This document shows positions 48,502 through 58,800 of a DNA stretch of 64,000 nt, piece after piece. Made by a program: the position numbers and the translations under genes. The notes under the pieces are model-generated. The model did no database searches and was not told where the DNA came from. It was given only the letters and a program-made list of their open reading frames with translations. Where the stretch lies: assembly GCF_000006565.2 (NCBI RefSeq), contig NC_031467.1, positions 1,762,613-1,826,612 of the forward strand. The letters are read 5' to 3'. Every line of letters starts with the position of its first letter. The stretch's first letter is position 1. The stretch comes from Toxoplasma gondii ME49 (taxonomy: Eukaryota; Apicomplexa; Conoidasida; Eucoccidiorida; Sarcocystidae).

Positions 48502-49894
48502 TTACTGCTCGTACACCCACTTGTGCTGGGCAGAGGTCCACTCGCAGATCTCCTCTGGGGTAAACCAAAGGCTGATTTCCTTGTTGGCGCTCTCGACGCT
48601 GTCGGAGCCGTGGACGATGTTGCGGCCCACGTCGATGCAGAAGTCGCCTCGAAGGGTGCCTGCAAAAAATTTACAAAGACCATTCGGAACCGTGGATCAC
48701 TCGAGTTTAATTCATTGCAGACGTCCCATCAAAACTGCAACTCTTTCTGGGGCTCAACGCAGCAGCCGTTTTCCTGCCGCTCCTCTCAAACCAAGGAAGC
48801 GAGGATTAAAGAAAAGACCGCGACATTTGTGCAGCTTGTCTGGAAAGGATAATGCTCTACTACGATTGTACGCTAGGCCTCCCTCAGTGTACTCGATGCA
48901 CGCAGTAGAGAACTGCAACACCGCGTGCGAGCCTATTTGCACAGCACGGGAACTCTGGGCATGCAACATGTGTTTTCTCAGTTTACTCTCCGGTACAGAT
49001 CCTTCAAAAAAACGGGCCTTCTATACTTCAACTTCGGAATTCGCTCTCAGACACAACACAGTCCGCCACACAACAAAGGGATTCCGCACAGACAGCAGAT
49101 TCCGTCAGCAGCACCTCAGCGCGCCTCCTGTCACGTAGTTGCACATACTAACGCCTTGGAATGAAAAGCTCTCAGTATGCAGACACGCCCAGGAGCAACT
49201 TCTTGATCGCACACGGTGGTGTAGAGACTCGCCCACGCTTCCACGGTTGCGTTTGCGAGGCCGCCGCGCGGTGCGTCTCCGCAAATGCGAGCAGAGGTGG
49301 TTCCTTTTCCAAGGCAGCACCTTTTTCACATCACAGAAACCGCAGTGGCTGTTTCAGAGCAGCCGTGTCGAGCCTCCCTCATCACGTTTTACCCTAGCTA
49401 CCAGCGCTGCGGACTCCGGAGCCTGGACACCGTCACTCGAAGACCCTGTGCACAGGCCGTCTTCCGTGTGTCCGAGGTGCTGCTTTCTGTCTTCTCGAGT
49501 TGCAGTACGCCCGTGTGAATGTTGCTCTACACCGAGAAAGCGTCGCCTTTCGTCAACGCCCCTCTACAGAGAAATTCGACTTGCCTGGATTCGACTCGAG
49601 TGGGCGGGTTTCGCCGAGCATGCGGCGACCCTGCTTGACGACGTCGGTGCCCTCCCAGACCATGCACACAACGGGTCCGGATGTCATGTAGGAAATGAGG
49701 CCTGGAAAGAAAGGCTTGCCCTTGAGGTCCGCGTAGTGCTCCTCCAACAGAGTTGCGTCTGGGGACTTCATCTTGAGAGCGACGAGCTTGTAGCCCCTCT
49801 GCTCGAACCGACGAATCACCTCGCTCACCAGGCCCCGCTGGACGCCGTCGGGCTTGACCATGATGTAGGTCCGTTCTTGTTGTTTGGCCGCCAT
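48502..49894 (-). CDS. NDK: Nucleoside diphosphate kinase
   Basis: NDK transfers the gamma-phosphate from ATP to nucleoside diphosphates through a phospho-histidine and so balances NTP and dNTP pools, normally in the cytosol. Two minus-strand exons, 49894-49585 and 48659-48502, give 155 residues, the usual length. The start [20 protein letters not shown], the block [26 protein letters not shown] and [10 protein letters not shown] are all canonical. Exon 2 carries [17 protein letters not shown] with the catalytic His at about residue 120, and the ending [13 protein letters not shown]. The joined sequence at the junction, ESNPGTLRGDF, is exactly what the family requires. The intron therefore starts with GC (CCAG then GCAAGT) rather than GT. 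The gene is divergent from RAD23. Confidence 0.96.
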
Positions 49895-51758
49895 TTTGCG
49901 CGAGGAAGTGGAGCTCAGAGAGTTTCCCTACACGGAAAGCGACTGCGACAACGACAACGAAACAGAAGAGCGAATCCAGTGCCGGCCGCCTCGAAACGCA
50001 GGAAAAAGCCGTCCGCCGATCTCGGCAATTCACTTGCGCGAGAGTGTTCGCGCGCGTGTGGGGGGTGCGTTCGTCTGGGGAACCACGGTGGGTGACGGGC
50101 GTGTCTCCCGGAGTTTTTCGGGATTTTTTCCCGTGACTGAGTGCAGATCCCCGCGCGAAATGCGCAAAGTCGCACGCGGCGATTCCGTCAAGCGCCGAAA
50201 CGTCGCACTGTGCCGTTTTATGCTCCGCGACGAGTGACCAGATCAGGGCGGCGCGCATCCATGGCTTGTGGCAACGCCGGAAAAACCGCGAATGCTGGCG
50301 ATCTAGGCCCTCCTTGTCTTCAGACTCACGCCACCACCGTTTACAAGCGGCGGACAAGTGGTGTAAGTGGAGAAAAATGCTCTGTAGATGCACTTGTTCA
50401 GCAGCTACTGCGGACGGCTTGCGTACGCACATGCGACTTTTTCGCGCTAGCACGCGAGCGGCAATACACCCAGGAGAGCGAGAGAGTGAACCGGGCGACT
50501 TCCGCGGTTCGTTTCGCTCGACGGGGTCTAAGCAGGACGGCTGAGACTCGTGCTTTTCGTTTCGAGGAAAGTTTCCGAGAAGGCGGCAGATTTTCGTGAT
50601 AAACCCTTCCGAAAGACCTCGAGACTTTCTGAGGAAAGCTCACAGCCTCGCCTCACATGCGCTCTGCGGCTTCTAGTCAAAAACGCGCTGCAAAGATTTC
50701 ACAGCCGACTGGGCTGTCTTTTCGTATCATCCCTTTTCTTTCGAACAAAGTCCTCATCTTCTCTTAACTTCTCCGTGTCTACCGCGGCCGCTGCGTTTTC
50801 CAAGCCCTCCGTTTCTTCTTTCGCAGATCGCGGCAGCCTTACGGTCTATCCGCGGCCTGTGTGGATTGAATCTTCGCCATGTAAGAAAACGAAACAGTCT
50901 TTCCCTGGCGGCAGCTGTTTCTTCAGATACTCCTGCTGTGGCGCGTCCCGGCTTTCTATGCTCCGCACCACCCCAGAAGACCAGGGAAACTCGTCTGTCT
51001 CCTCAGGTGGCTGTGGTGCTGTGTTCGAAAACTTGTTCCTGCGGGCATCTTTCGCGTTTCTCTTTTGTTTTCCAGACTGTTACGGTTGCAGTTCCTTCGG
51101 TGGACGCACGTCCGGAAACAGCACGGAACTCCATCCGTTTTTTCATGTGCCTGTGCACCCTGCGTTTCTCCTCGTCGCGTCCACGGCTCTGTGTGTGTCT
51201 GCACATCCAGAGAAAAAACGGTCCTCTTCAATCTGCTTTCTTCGACTTCGCGTGAGCCTTCGGCGAACTGAGACTCCTCCGCCTCGGCTGGGGCGGTGTT
51301 TTGTCGGGACAGAGAACCTCTTCGTTCCACCGAGTCCCCGCTGTCGGGTGTTTTTTTTCAGATGACCACTGTAGAAACCGATTAGTTGAACGCCGCGTAC
51401 ACCTGTGAAGAAACATCTACCCGGGGTTGGCGATCGAGAGAGGGTCTTCGTTTTCCGGGACTTGCTTCAGCTTCTGCGAATCGCTCTCCACCGCGCGACT
51501 TTGCGTCTGGACTCGAGAGCCTGAGCTCTCCGGACACTGTCGCTCTGTTGTCGTCGGCCGTTCCCCAGCCTGTGGCGGCCATGACTCGACTCTAGACAGC
51601 GCGAGGCGCAGCCTGGAACGTTGGTGTGTGGAGTCGAGAGTTTGCGTCGTTAACTGTCTTCACACAGCGTCCAGCACTTGGCTCGCGGCTAGACGAATCG
51701 CAGCTCTCAGGAGAAGGTCTTGCCTGCGTTGATGTCTACAGAGAGGCAGCGAGCGACA
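49895..51758. promoter_or_regulatory. Shared upstream region of divergent NDK and RAD23 genes
   Basis: This 1.86 kb separates the two start codons and must contain both promoters and leaders. It includes a 271-codon plus frame (50550-51365) without recognisable features, which I read as RAD23 leader or chance. No core promoter motif can be named with confidence. Confidence 0.45.
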
Positions 51759-53891
51759 ATGAAGCTGCGCATCCGGACGCTGAGCAATGAGGAGGCGGAG
51801 CTCGAGGTCGGGGCGGAGGAGACAGTCCTGAATGTGAAGGAAAAGGTGGAACAGCGGTGGCCTCACATGCCTGCCGCGCGTCAGAAGCTGGTGCATGCAG
51901 GAAAGATTCTCGCCGACGCACAGAAGATCAAGGACTGCTCTGCCCTCAAGGAAAACGACCGCCTCGTCGTCATGGTCACCAAGGTAAACTCCGTGCCAAT
52001 CCACACAACTTAGACCTCACAATTCACGCTTCTTTTCCACCTATCTAGAATGTTACATACATACATACATACAAATGCAAACGTACATACAAATGCAAAC
52101 GTTCACATCTACAAATGGATATACTTGGTCAGTCATGCGTGCTGCATATACTCTTCCGTCTTTACGTATTTCCAACGCGTTTTCACCCTGCTCTTGTCCC
52201 TCTATCTATCAATATATATTCATGAATGTGTCACATAGATATATATAATATATATAATATATTATTTATATATATAATATATTATATATATATATATATA
52301 TATGTATATTCTTACGCATGTCCTCTCCCTTCGTTGATAGGTGCCGCTGTTTTCTGCAGACCGCGGCATGTGCGCATGCGTGTCTCCGCGTACATGTCGG
52401 TCGGCTCGATTGTCGTTTTCTTCACACAAGCGTTGCGAACTGCGTTATTTCTCAGGCTGTCTCGCAGCCTGCTGTGTCTTCCTCAACGGCGGCGTCTGCA
52501 GCTCCCGCGTCTGCCGCCTCGCCTTCGCCTGCAGAAACACAGAGAGGGAGTTCTGCAGCAGGCTCGACCGCGGGAGACGGAGAATCTGCGAAGTCGGAGA
52601 CGCCTGGGGGGTCTGGTAACGCGTCGGGCAACTCTGGAGGTCCTGCAAATCCAGCGCATGCGTCGTCACCCTCCTCAGCGCCCGATGCGACTTCAGAGGG
52701 TCTCAGCCGCGCGGCCGCAGAGTCCGCGCTCTTCACAGGTCCTCAACTCGAGGAGGTAACCAAAAGAAAAGAAAAACTCTCGTGAGGGAGAGGGCAGCCG
52801 ACAGAGAAGAAGAGCGTCCCTGCGAGCCTGTTAAAGAGAGAAGAGAAGAAGGCAGTTGATAGAGGACAGCACGACCAAAATAGCACTGAGAGGGACTAAG
52901 AGGAGAGACGAAGAAACCAAAAACAGAGCATTCAGCGAAAGTCGTGCCAGAAAGGAGGCAAGAACGGACTGACGAGGAGAAAAGTCTCACGGAGGAGAGG
53001 AAGAACCAGTCTGAGGGAAAGGGGGAGTGTTTTGAGGAAAGGAGAGAGGCTGAGGGAGAGTGCAGGTTTCGGAGAACTTTCCGTGAGAATTCGAGGACTC
53101 ACTGATTGACTAGAGAGGCAAATCGAGAAAACGAGACTTCGGCCTGTTTTCTGGTGAAGCGGAGTGTCTTGAGGAGGCAAGGGACGCAGTGTAGGAGTGC
53201 TGCGCGATAAGACGAAGGACTGAGTTCGCGAGAAGAGAACCGGGAAGAGAGAAGATCAGAGCAGAGCTCGACGACAGGAAGCAAGAAGAGACGCGACGGA
53301 GGATTTTCTGTGGAGCGCCTTTTTCAGCTGGACTCAGCGTCTAGGTTTTTGAGTCTTCGACTCTGCACAGTGTTTCTCGAAGAGTGTGTGGTGACTTGCT
53401 GGTTCCCAAACACTCAGAGAGACACGGCAGCGACCGAGAAGACGCGAGAAAGATCGAGGCTGTGCGGCGACAGAGAGAATACGCAGAGGAATGCGTCTCG
53501 CATGCGAAACTGCTCACCAGCTGCGTTCTGGTTGTCTTCTGCAGACTTTGACGCACTTGGTCGCCATGGGATTTCCTCGCAGCCAAGCCGAGGAGGCGAT
53601 GCGAGCAGCCTTCAACAACCCCGACCGTGCGGTTGAGTATTTGATGAATGTACGTTGAAAAACGAAACTGTGCAAGTGGCGGCGCGCCAGTGCAGGTTCG
53701 CGAGAATCTTCATCGACCTGAGCGCATGCGCACATGTGCACATGCAGATTTGTGTCGCCTCGCCGTTGGCTTCCTCCCTTTGTCTTCAAACTGGGACGAG
53801 ACCTCCTGTCCGTACATGTCTAGATGCGGCGCTGCTCCCGCGGCGACGGCGCTGCAACGCCACCGACGCCAACGTGCTTGGCAAATATAAA

Positions 53892-53922
<31 letters not shown>

Positions 53923-56459
53923 CGCTATATGCATGTGCAAGTATACATGTGTATATACACAGCTATGTGTCTATGTATATGTGTGTATTGGCACAAGCGT
54001 AAATCGACTGCTGGCAAATCGAGGGTCGGTGTTTCGATGGAGACCTGAGTCCGTATGACAGGAAGCGCAGTAGACCATGACGAACGTTTCGGCAATGTAG
54101 ACAGGTAAACGGACTTCGTGTCTCGCTCTGTTCTTCCGGGGAGTTTCGTTCGTCTGTTCGTTAAGAAGGAGAAACTCAGAGCTTGTCTGAACCTGCCTTT
54201 TCTGCAAGAGCTTCCACGTTCACTCGTTGACGTGAACGCGGAGCCTCGAGGACGCGCGGATACCACTGAAGTCTCTCGTCAAACTGGACTCGGTTCGAGA
54301 GCCATCCGGCTGCGTACGTCTGCGTTTTCTTCAGGGCATGCCGCCTGAGGTCTCTGCAATGCTCGGTGGAGACAGCGCAGAGACTCAGGAGGCGCATGGC
54401 GATGTCCCTCCGGAAGAGGGTGATGCCGAGGGAGACGAAGACGACGAAAATCCTCTCGGCGCTCTCAGGCACCATCCGGCGTTCAACCAAATTCGACAAA
54501 TGGTCCAGGTAACTTTGCTAAAAACCTTGCGACCGCCTCTCCACGTCTCCTCCCTGACACACTTCGAATCACGCGCAGCGCCAGACACACACAGATAACT
54601 TTATATTCGCATCTATTTATATATATATATATTTTTATATCCCTTTTTCGTACATCTGTGTTTGTACAAACAGTGTTTCACTTTAGTGTGGACTCGCATT
54701 CCTTGCGGACCCATCTCCTTGTGTCTGAAAACTTTTTTCTGACGCTGGTGGAGAGGAGTGGATGCGGCGGAGCACGAGACACGGCTTGCTCTTGGCATTT
54801 GCGAGTTGCTGAGCAAATGGTTTTTCAAATACCAGTTCGTTTCGAATGGCAGCAGCTTTTCAAGACGAGAGCGCAGAGTTCGTCGACTGTGACTCGCGCA
54901 TTGCTAGGCAACTCGTCTTTTGCGGCGACCACGGGGTGTGTGTCCAGGGATGGGCCGACCCGGCGCCTCCTGAAGAGCTTCAGAGACATCTTGAACTCTT
55001 TTTCCGCATTGTTTCACCGGGGCGACAGGTCCTAGTCATGGTGGCAGTTGCTGTGAAATCGACTGCGTCAAACGCGGTGTGTGCAACTAGCGAACACGAT
55101 TCCTGGAAACCAGACTTCTCGTCTTTCTCCGTAGGCCAATCCGGCGATGCTGCCCCAGGTTCTGCAACTGATTGGAAATTCAAACCCACAGCTTCTGGAA
55201 GTAAGCTGAGGAAGACGCTTCGTCGAAAGCGGGACTTGCCGTCAAACACCGACATTTCAGAGACCGTTCTTTCTGCAGATGGAGGCCCTCTAGCCATGGA
55301 GAGTGCTTTTCGACAAGTTTCCAGTGGTTTGAATTCGCGGTTTTCTCGCAGATGGTCCATGTGTGTGTGTGTGCAAGCGCGCCGCCGATGCTGCCTCTCG
55401 GTGCAGGCGAAAAGATCTTCTCGGCGCGGCTTCGTAACTGTGTCTTTGATTCTGTATTGGTCTGCGTGGTGTGTGGAGAGGTCTCTCCAAGTGCAGATGC
55501 GAACCTGTGATCACTCGTGGTTTCTGTTGCTTTTCTGTCCTGCGCTTCGTAGCTCATCACGCAGAATCAAGACGCTTTCCTGGAAATGCTTCAGAGCGAC
55601 CAGGGGGAGGGAGAGACGGGTGCGGCAGGCACAGGAGGCTTTGCTGCACCTGGGATCATTCAAATGACTGCCGAGGAAATGGAAGCTCTGCAAAGGGTAA
55701 GCCTCAGATCGCTGTTCAGTTCTCTATAGGTCTGTATATACACGTCTCTATCTCTTCGCATCTGTCGATCTCTCGCTTCATCTCTCTCTCTGCCCATCTC
55801 TCTGTTGTTCTCTTCCAGTTTCTCTCTATATGGAGGGTTCTGCATGTATATATGCGTCTCTCTCAGTGGAGCGTTGTCGCCGGGAGGTTCTGCTTTCGAC
55901 TGAGGGGAGCGTCGATAGGAAGGCCCCTTTACTCGTTTTGTGCATGCGTTAATTCAGCTCGAGTCTCTCGGCTTCTCTCGTCACCAGGCTGTTGAAGCGT
56001 ATCTTGCCTGCGACAGAAATGAGGTGGGTCACTTCGTCTCGTTTTCAGCAAGGCGAAAGTTCCGAAATCTGTTGCCGCATGCTTTTCTCCCGTACAAAAT
56101 AAATGCACATGTCCTTCCGCATCCGTTCAAATACGTGTGTTTTTCTCTCTACATACATACGTGTATACGTATATACATATGTACTAGCTACATACACACT
56201 TATGCGCATATACATATATGTACATACATATACATATATATATATATATGGGTATAGGTCTTCCTGGTGTTTGATGCAAACATGTCTGCGGTGTATCCAT
56301 CATCGCTGCAGAGAGCAGAGGGGAAAGTGCGAGGAGAGCGTCGGGGATTCGATGTGTGCTGCGCAAGTCGTTGTACGGCTTCATCTTTCTGTTCAGGAAA
56401 TGGCGGCGAATTACCTGTTTGAGAATCTGAACGACTTGGGAGACGATGCCGGCGATTGA
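51759..56459 (+). CDS. RAD23: RAD23, ubiquitin-like/UBA shuttle receptor
   Basis: RAD23 brings ubiquitinated proteins to the proteasome and stabilises XPC/Rad4 in nucleotide excision repair. Eight exons join in frame: 51759-51983, 52456-52755, 53545-53649, 54335-54508, 55135-55200, 55553-55696, 55958-56023 and 56397-56459, giving 380 codons. Residues 1-75 are the ubiquitin-like domain (MKLRIRTLSNEEAELEV to DRLVVMVTK). Residues 76-175 are an Ala/Ser/Gly-rich linker. UBA1 is at about 177-210 (LVAMGFPRSQAEEAMRAAF). An acidic patch follows. The XPC-binding domain runs about 247-310 (NPLGALRHHPAFNQIRQMVQ, then ANPAMLPQVLQLIGNSNPQL and QNQDAFLEMLQSD). UBA2 is at about 339-375 (LESLGFSRHQAVEAYLACDR, NEEMAANYLFENL). 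All seven introns are phase 0. Introns 1, 3, 4 and 7 contain TA-rich microsatellites. Confidence 0.96.
52052..52304. repeat. ACATACAAATGCAAACG duplication and (TA)n tract in RAD23 intron 1
   Basis: ACATACATAC units and a doubled block ACATACAAATGCAAACG at about 52060-52105, then TA-rich runs at about 52240-52304. Confidence 0.85.
53885..53990. repeat. (TA)n/(TATG)n microsatellite in RAD23 intron 3
   Basis: A TA run with TATGTA extensions between the third and fourth RAD23 exons. Confidence 0.85.
54611..54636. repeat. Short (TA)n microsatellite in RAD23 intron 4
   Basis: TATATATATATATA flanked by T-rich DNA. Confidence 0.8.
56150..56252. repeat. (TACA)n/(TA)n microsatellite in RAD23 intron 7
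   Basis: TACATACATACG and TATATA units between the last two RAD23 exons. Confidence 0.85.
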
Positions 56460-57900
56460 TCGCCTCCGTCGCGTCAGTCTCCCGGGTGTCTTTGTTTTCT
56501 CGCGCTGAAGCATGTCTCCGTTTCTCCCCTCAGTCTCGTGGTGACGAAGGAGAGAAGCCGCGCAGGCTTCTTCTGCTCGGGCAACTGGAGGTAGCCTCCC
56601 TGCGGGCGTTTCGTGCATGCGCGAAGTGCAGTGTCTGTACGCTTTCGTTTCTCTTCCGAGTCGACCGCGGTACGAGGTTGTGTGCAGACCCAGGCGACTC
56701 TTGTCTACCGAACTGCCCAGATGTCTCCGCAGAGACCTTCTGTCATCTGTGAATCGCGATTTCGTATTTGGAGCGGAGACTCGAGAGAGAAGCCTTCCCG
56801 CGCTGCCTCCGCGGGGCTTGTTTAGCGCAGGTTTTCTTGCGGCCGTCGAGCCACTCGAAAAGGCACTCCCGGCAGCTGCGGTTGAATTGCGGGGAGCCGT
56901 GAGAGAACGACATCTCCTTTCGACGCGTCTGTCTTTCGTACAGACGCAGACACTGAGAAGGCCTCGCCTCTTGCGACTCGCTCGCCTCCTCGGTCTTGCG
57001 CACCAGGAGACAAATCGAGCTGCGTCCCCACTTGGATCGATGGAGTGTACATTCACCACGAGGGCGAGACGACGCGGGTGAAGCGACCGATCAGGCGCGC
57101 CGAACACGGCTGTTGCGCGCTGCCCACAGTCCGCGTTTTCTGAAATCGGTGCGAAGCAAAAAAGAGGCTTGAGAGGACTGTGAACTTCTAGAGAAGTCTC
57201 TGCAGACTGAGAATCCTGACACAGAGGAGTTTGAGGTGCTCCACCGACGCCAGACATGGATCGCGTAGACACCTCAAAATGGAACAGAGGGCGTTTCCAC
57301 GCTCGGGGGCGGTGTCTCGCTTCCTCGAGAAACGCGCTGGCCCCGGCGTGCAGAGACATGCCCACTCCTCAGAAACGCATTTTCTGACGCTGCGCATAGA
57401 CAGGCGCCTTTCTAGGTGCAAGCACATGAAGATAGAGACCAAAGACACACGGTGCCGTCGGAGAAAAAAAGCAGAGGCCTGGACTCGACGAACACACTTT
57501 TCTGGGGTTTTGGGAGACTCAGAATAGCACAGTTTCGCTATATCTGAATGCGTTGTGTAGTTGCTGAGCCGCTGTTTAAAAGTGGTGGATTGCTTTTCCG
57601 GTAGCATGAGTTCTCTACAGCAACGCACTTCAACTTCGCAGCCTCGCTGATCGGGCTCCGATCTTCAGCACCCGCTTTCTGTCGACGAACTCGCGACTCG
57701 TAGGTTGCGAGAAACCTCGCTTCTCGGGGCCGAGGAAGTCACATGCCAACACGATGAGAGAGACCCGAGAATCGAAAACAACTGGCTGTACCTCGTAGCG
57801 AGAGTCATGTGCGGTCTCCTCGACCCTCTGATGTTATCTCCCCTTTCGATTCGAGGGACATCCGCGTTACCGCACGAGATCTTCGAATGAAAAAAAAACG
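56460..57900. other. Region downstream of RAD23 without a supported gene
   Basis: RAD23 3' UTR is expected here. A 393-codon minus frame (57365-56184) is open but overlaps the last RAD23 exon on the opposite strand, ends in microsatellite-encoded Tyr/Ile repeats and has no domain, so I reject it. The 3' end of the next minus-strand gene may lie between 57180 and 57900. Confidence 0.4.
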
Positions 57901-57901
57901 A

Positions 57902-58800
57902 GGTGCTCAGCTGCTGATTCACAAAATTGCTAAGAGTGGCTTCTAACTGCGCAGGGTCAGAGCGGCCCATCTGTGCAGCAAGTTTTGATTGTCTCTCTGC
58001 GAGCAAGCGTGGAAAGTGGACGTCCACTGAGGGATCTGGCGCGTGTTGTCTAGACAGCTGCGCAGCAGTTTCCCAGGCAGCAACAGAGACTCCGTCTCAG
58101 CCACACCGGACGACGGAGTGAGTGAGGTCGTGCGTCGCCGTTGTTTTCGACATTTCCAGGCCCTTCAAAAGGGGCGCGCGTTTCTCGTTTTCTTCTTGCG
58201 TCTCCCTCTCTCGCCCTCCGGAACTCGCCGCTGACAACCGAGGGGAAGTCGGAGCCGGCGAACAAAGACCTCGAAGATCTGAACCCAAACTCCATTCGCA
58301 GTTGACGGAACTCGCCCGAAACAGCTCACGAACCGTCCTGCTCAGAGGGGATTCCTCGAAGCAGCGGAGAAACGCAGTTACACCCTCAAGAAGCAAGGCG
58401 AGGCGTCCAGTCTCGCAGGCAACAGAACAGTTCGCATCGATCCACGCTGTCTGTCATTTCACCAGTTGGACAGCGAGGAGAAGTCGTCGGAGACAGGAAT
58501 CCAGAGGCGCCCTGAAGTCTCGCCACACTTCGCCACAAGCGTTTACACACGACGAACTGATGATTTACATGCAGTGCAGAACTCTTTCCCCTCATCCCCT
58601 CTCTGGACTTGTGGTGCGTCCGTCGATCCGTCGACCTGCCTGAAGTGAATACCCGTAAAAAAGAGCTCACACAGACCCTCGGCAACGTCCAACTCCAGGA
58701 GCGTCACCAGTTGGATAGACAGATCTGTAGCAAGTGCACGTCCATCCACAGAACGCAGAACGGTTGTCAATGGACAGCGCCCTGGGTTTTGCATCCAGTT
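57902..58800 (-). CDS. Exons of an unidentified minus-strand gene
   Basis: Several minus-strand stretches look like real exons. One at about 58795-58650 encodes TTVLRSVDGRALATDLSIQL and TLLELDVAEGLCELFFT. A second at about 58523-58475 encodes APLDSCLRRLLLAVQL with a GTGAAA donor. A third at about 58420-58270 encodes TGRLALLLEGVTAFLRCFEE and SRTVRELFRASSV; it joins the second in phase 0. A fourth at about 58090-57905 encodes VAAWETAAQLSRQHAPDP, VDVHFPRLLAERQSKLAAQM and LEATLSNFVNQQL. The composition suggests a soluble alpha-helical protein. I cannot name the family, and boundaries, start and stop are not resolved. The gene probably extends upstream toward 60.3 kb, where GSADVVKSSAEAPVPSWKSA is a candidate exon. 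Confidence 0.4.

Noticed and set aside
49553..49584. Extension of NDK exon 1 to a stop after SVEGR
   Set aside because: This would truncate the kinase before its catalytic His; the GC-AG splice restores the canonical sequence exactly.
49139..50095. 318-codon plus-strand frame
   Set aside because: It is largely the antisense shadow of NDK exon 1, whose identity is certain.
50550..51365. 271-codon plus-strand frame upstream of RAD23
   Set aside because: No domain, no signal for translation and competing frames; more likely RAD23 leader or promoter DNA.
56184..57365. 393-codon minus-strand frame opposite the end of RAD23
   Set aside because: It overlaps the verified last RAD23 exon antisense, ends in Ile/Tyr repeats translated from a TA microsatellite, and has no domain or splice logic.
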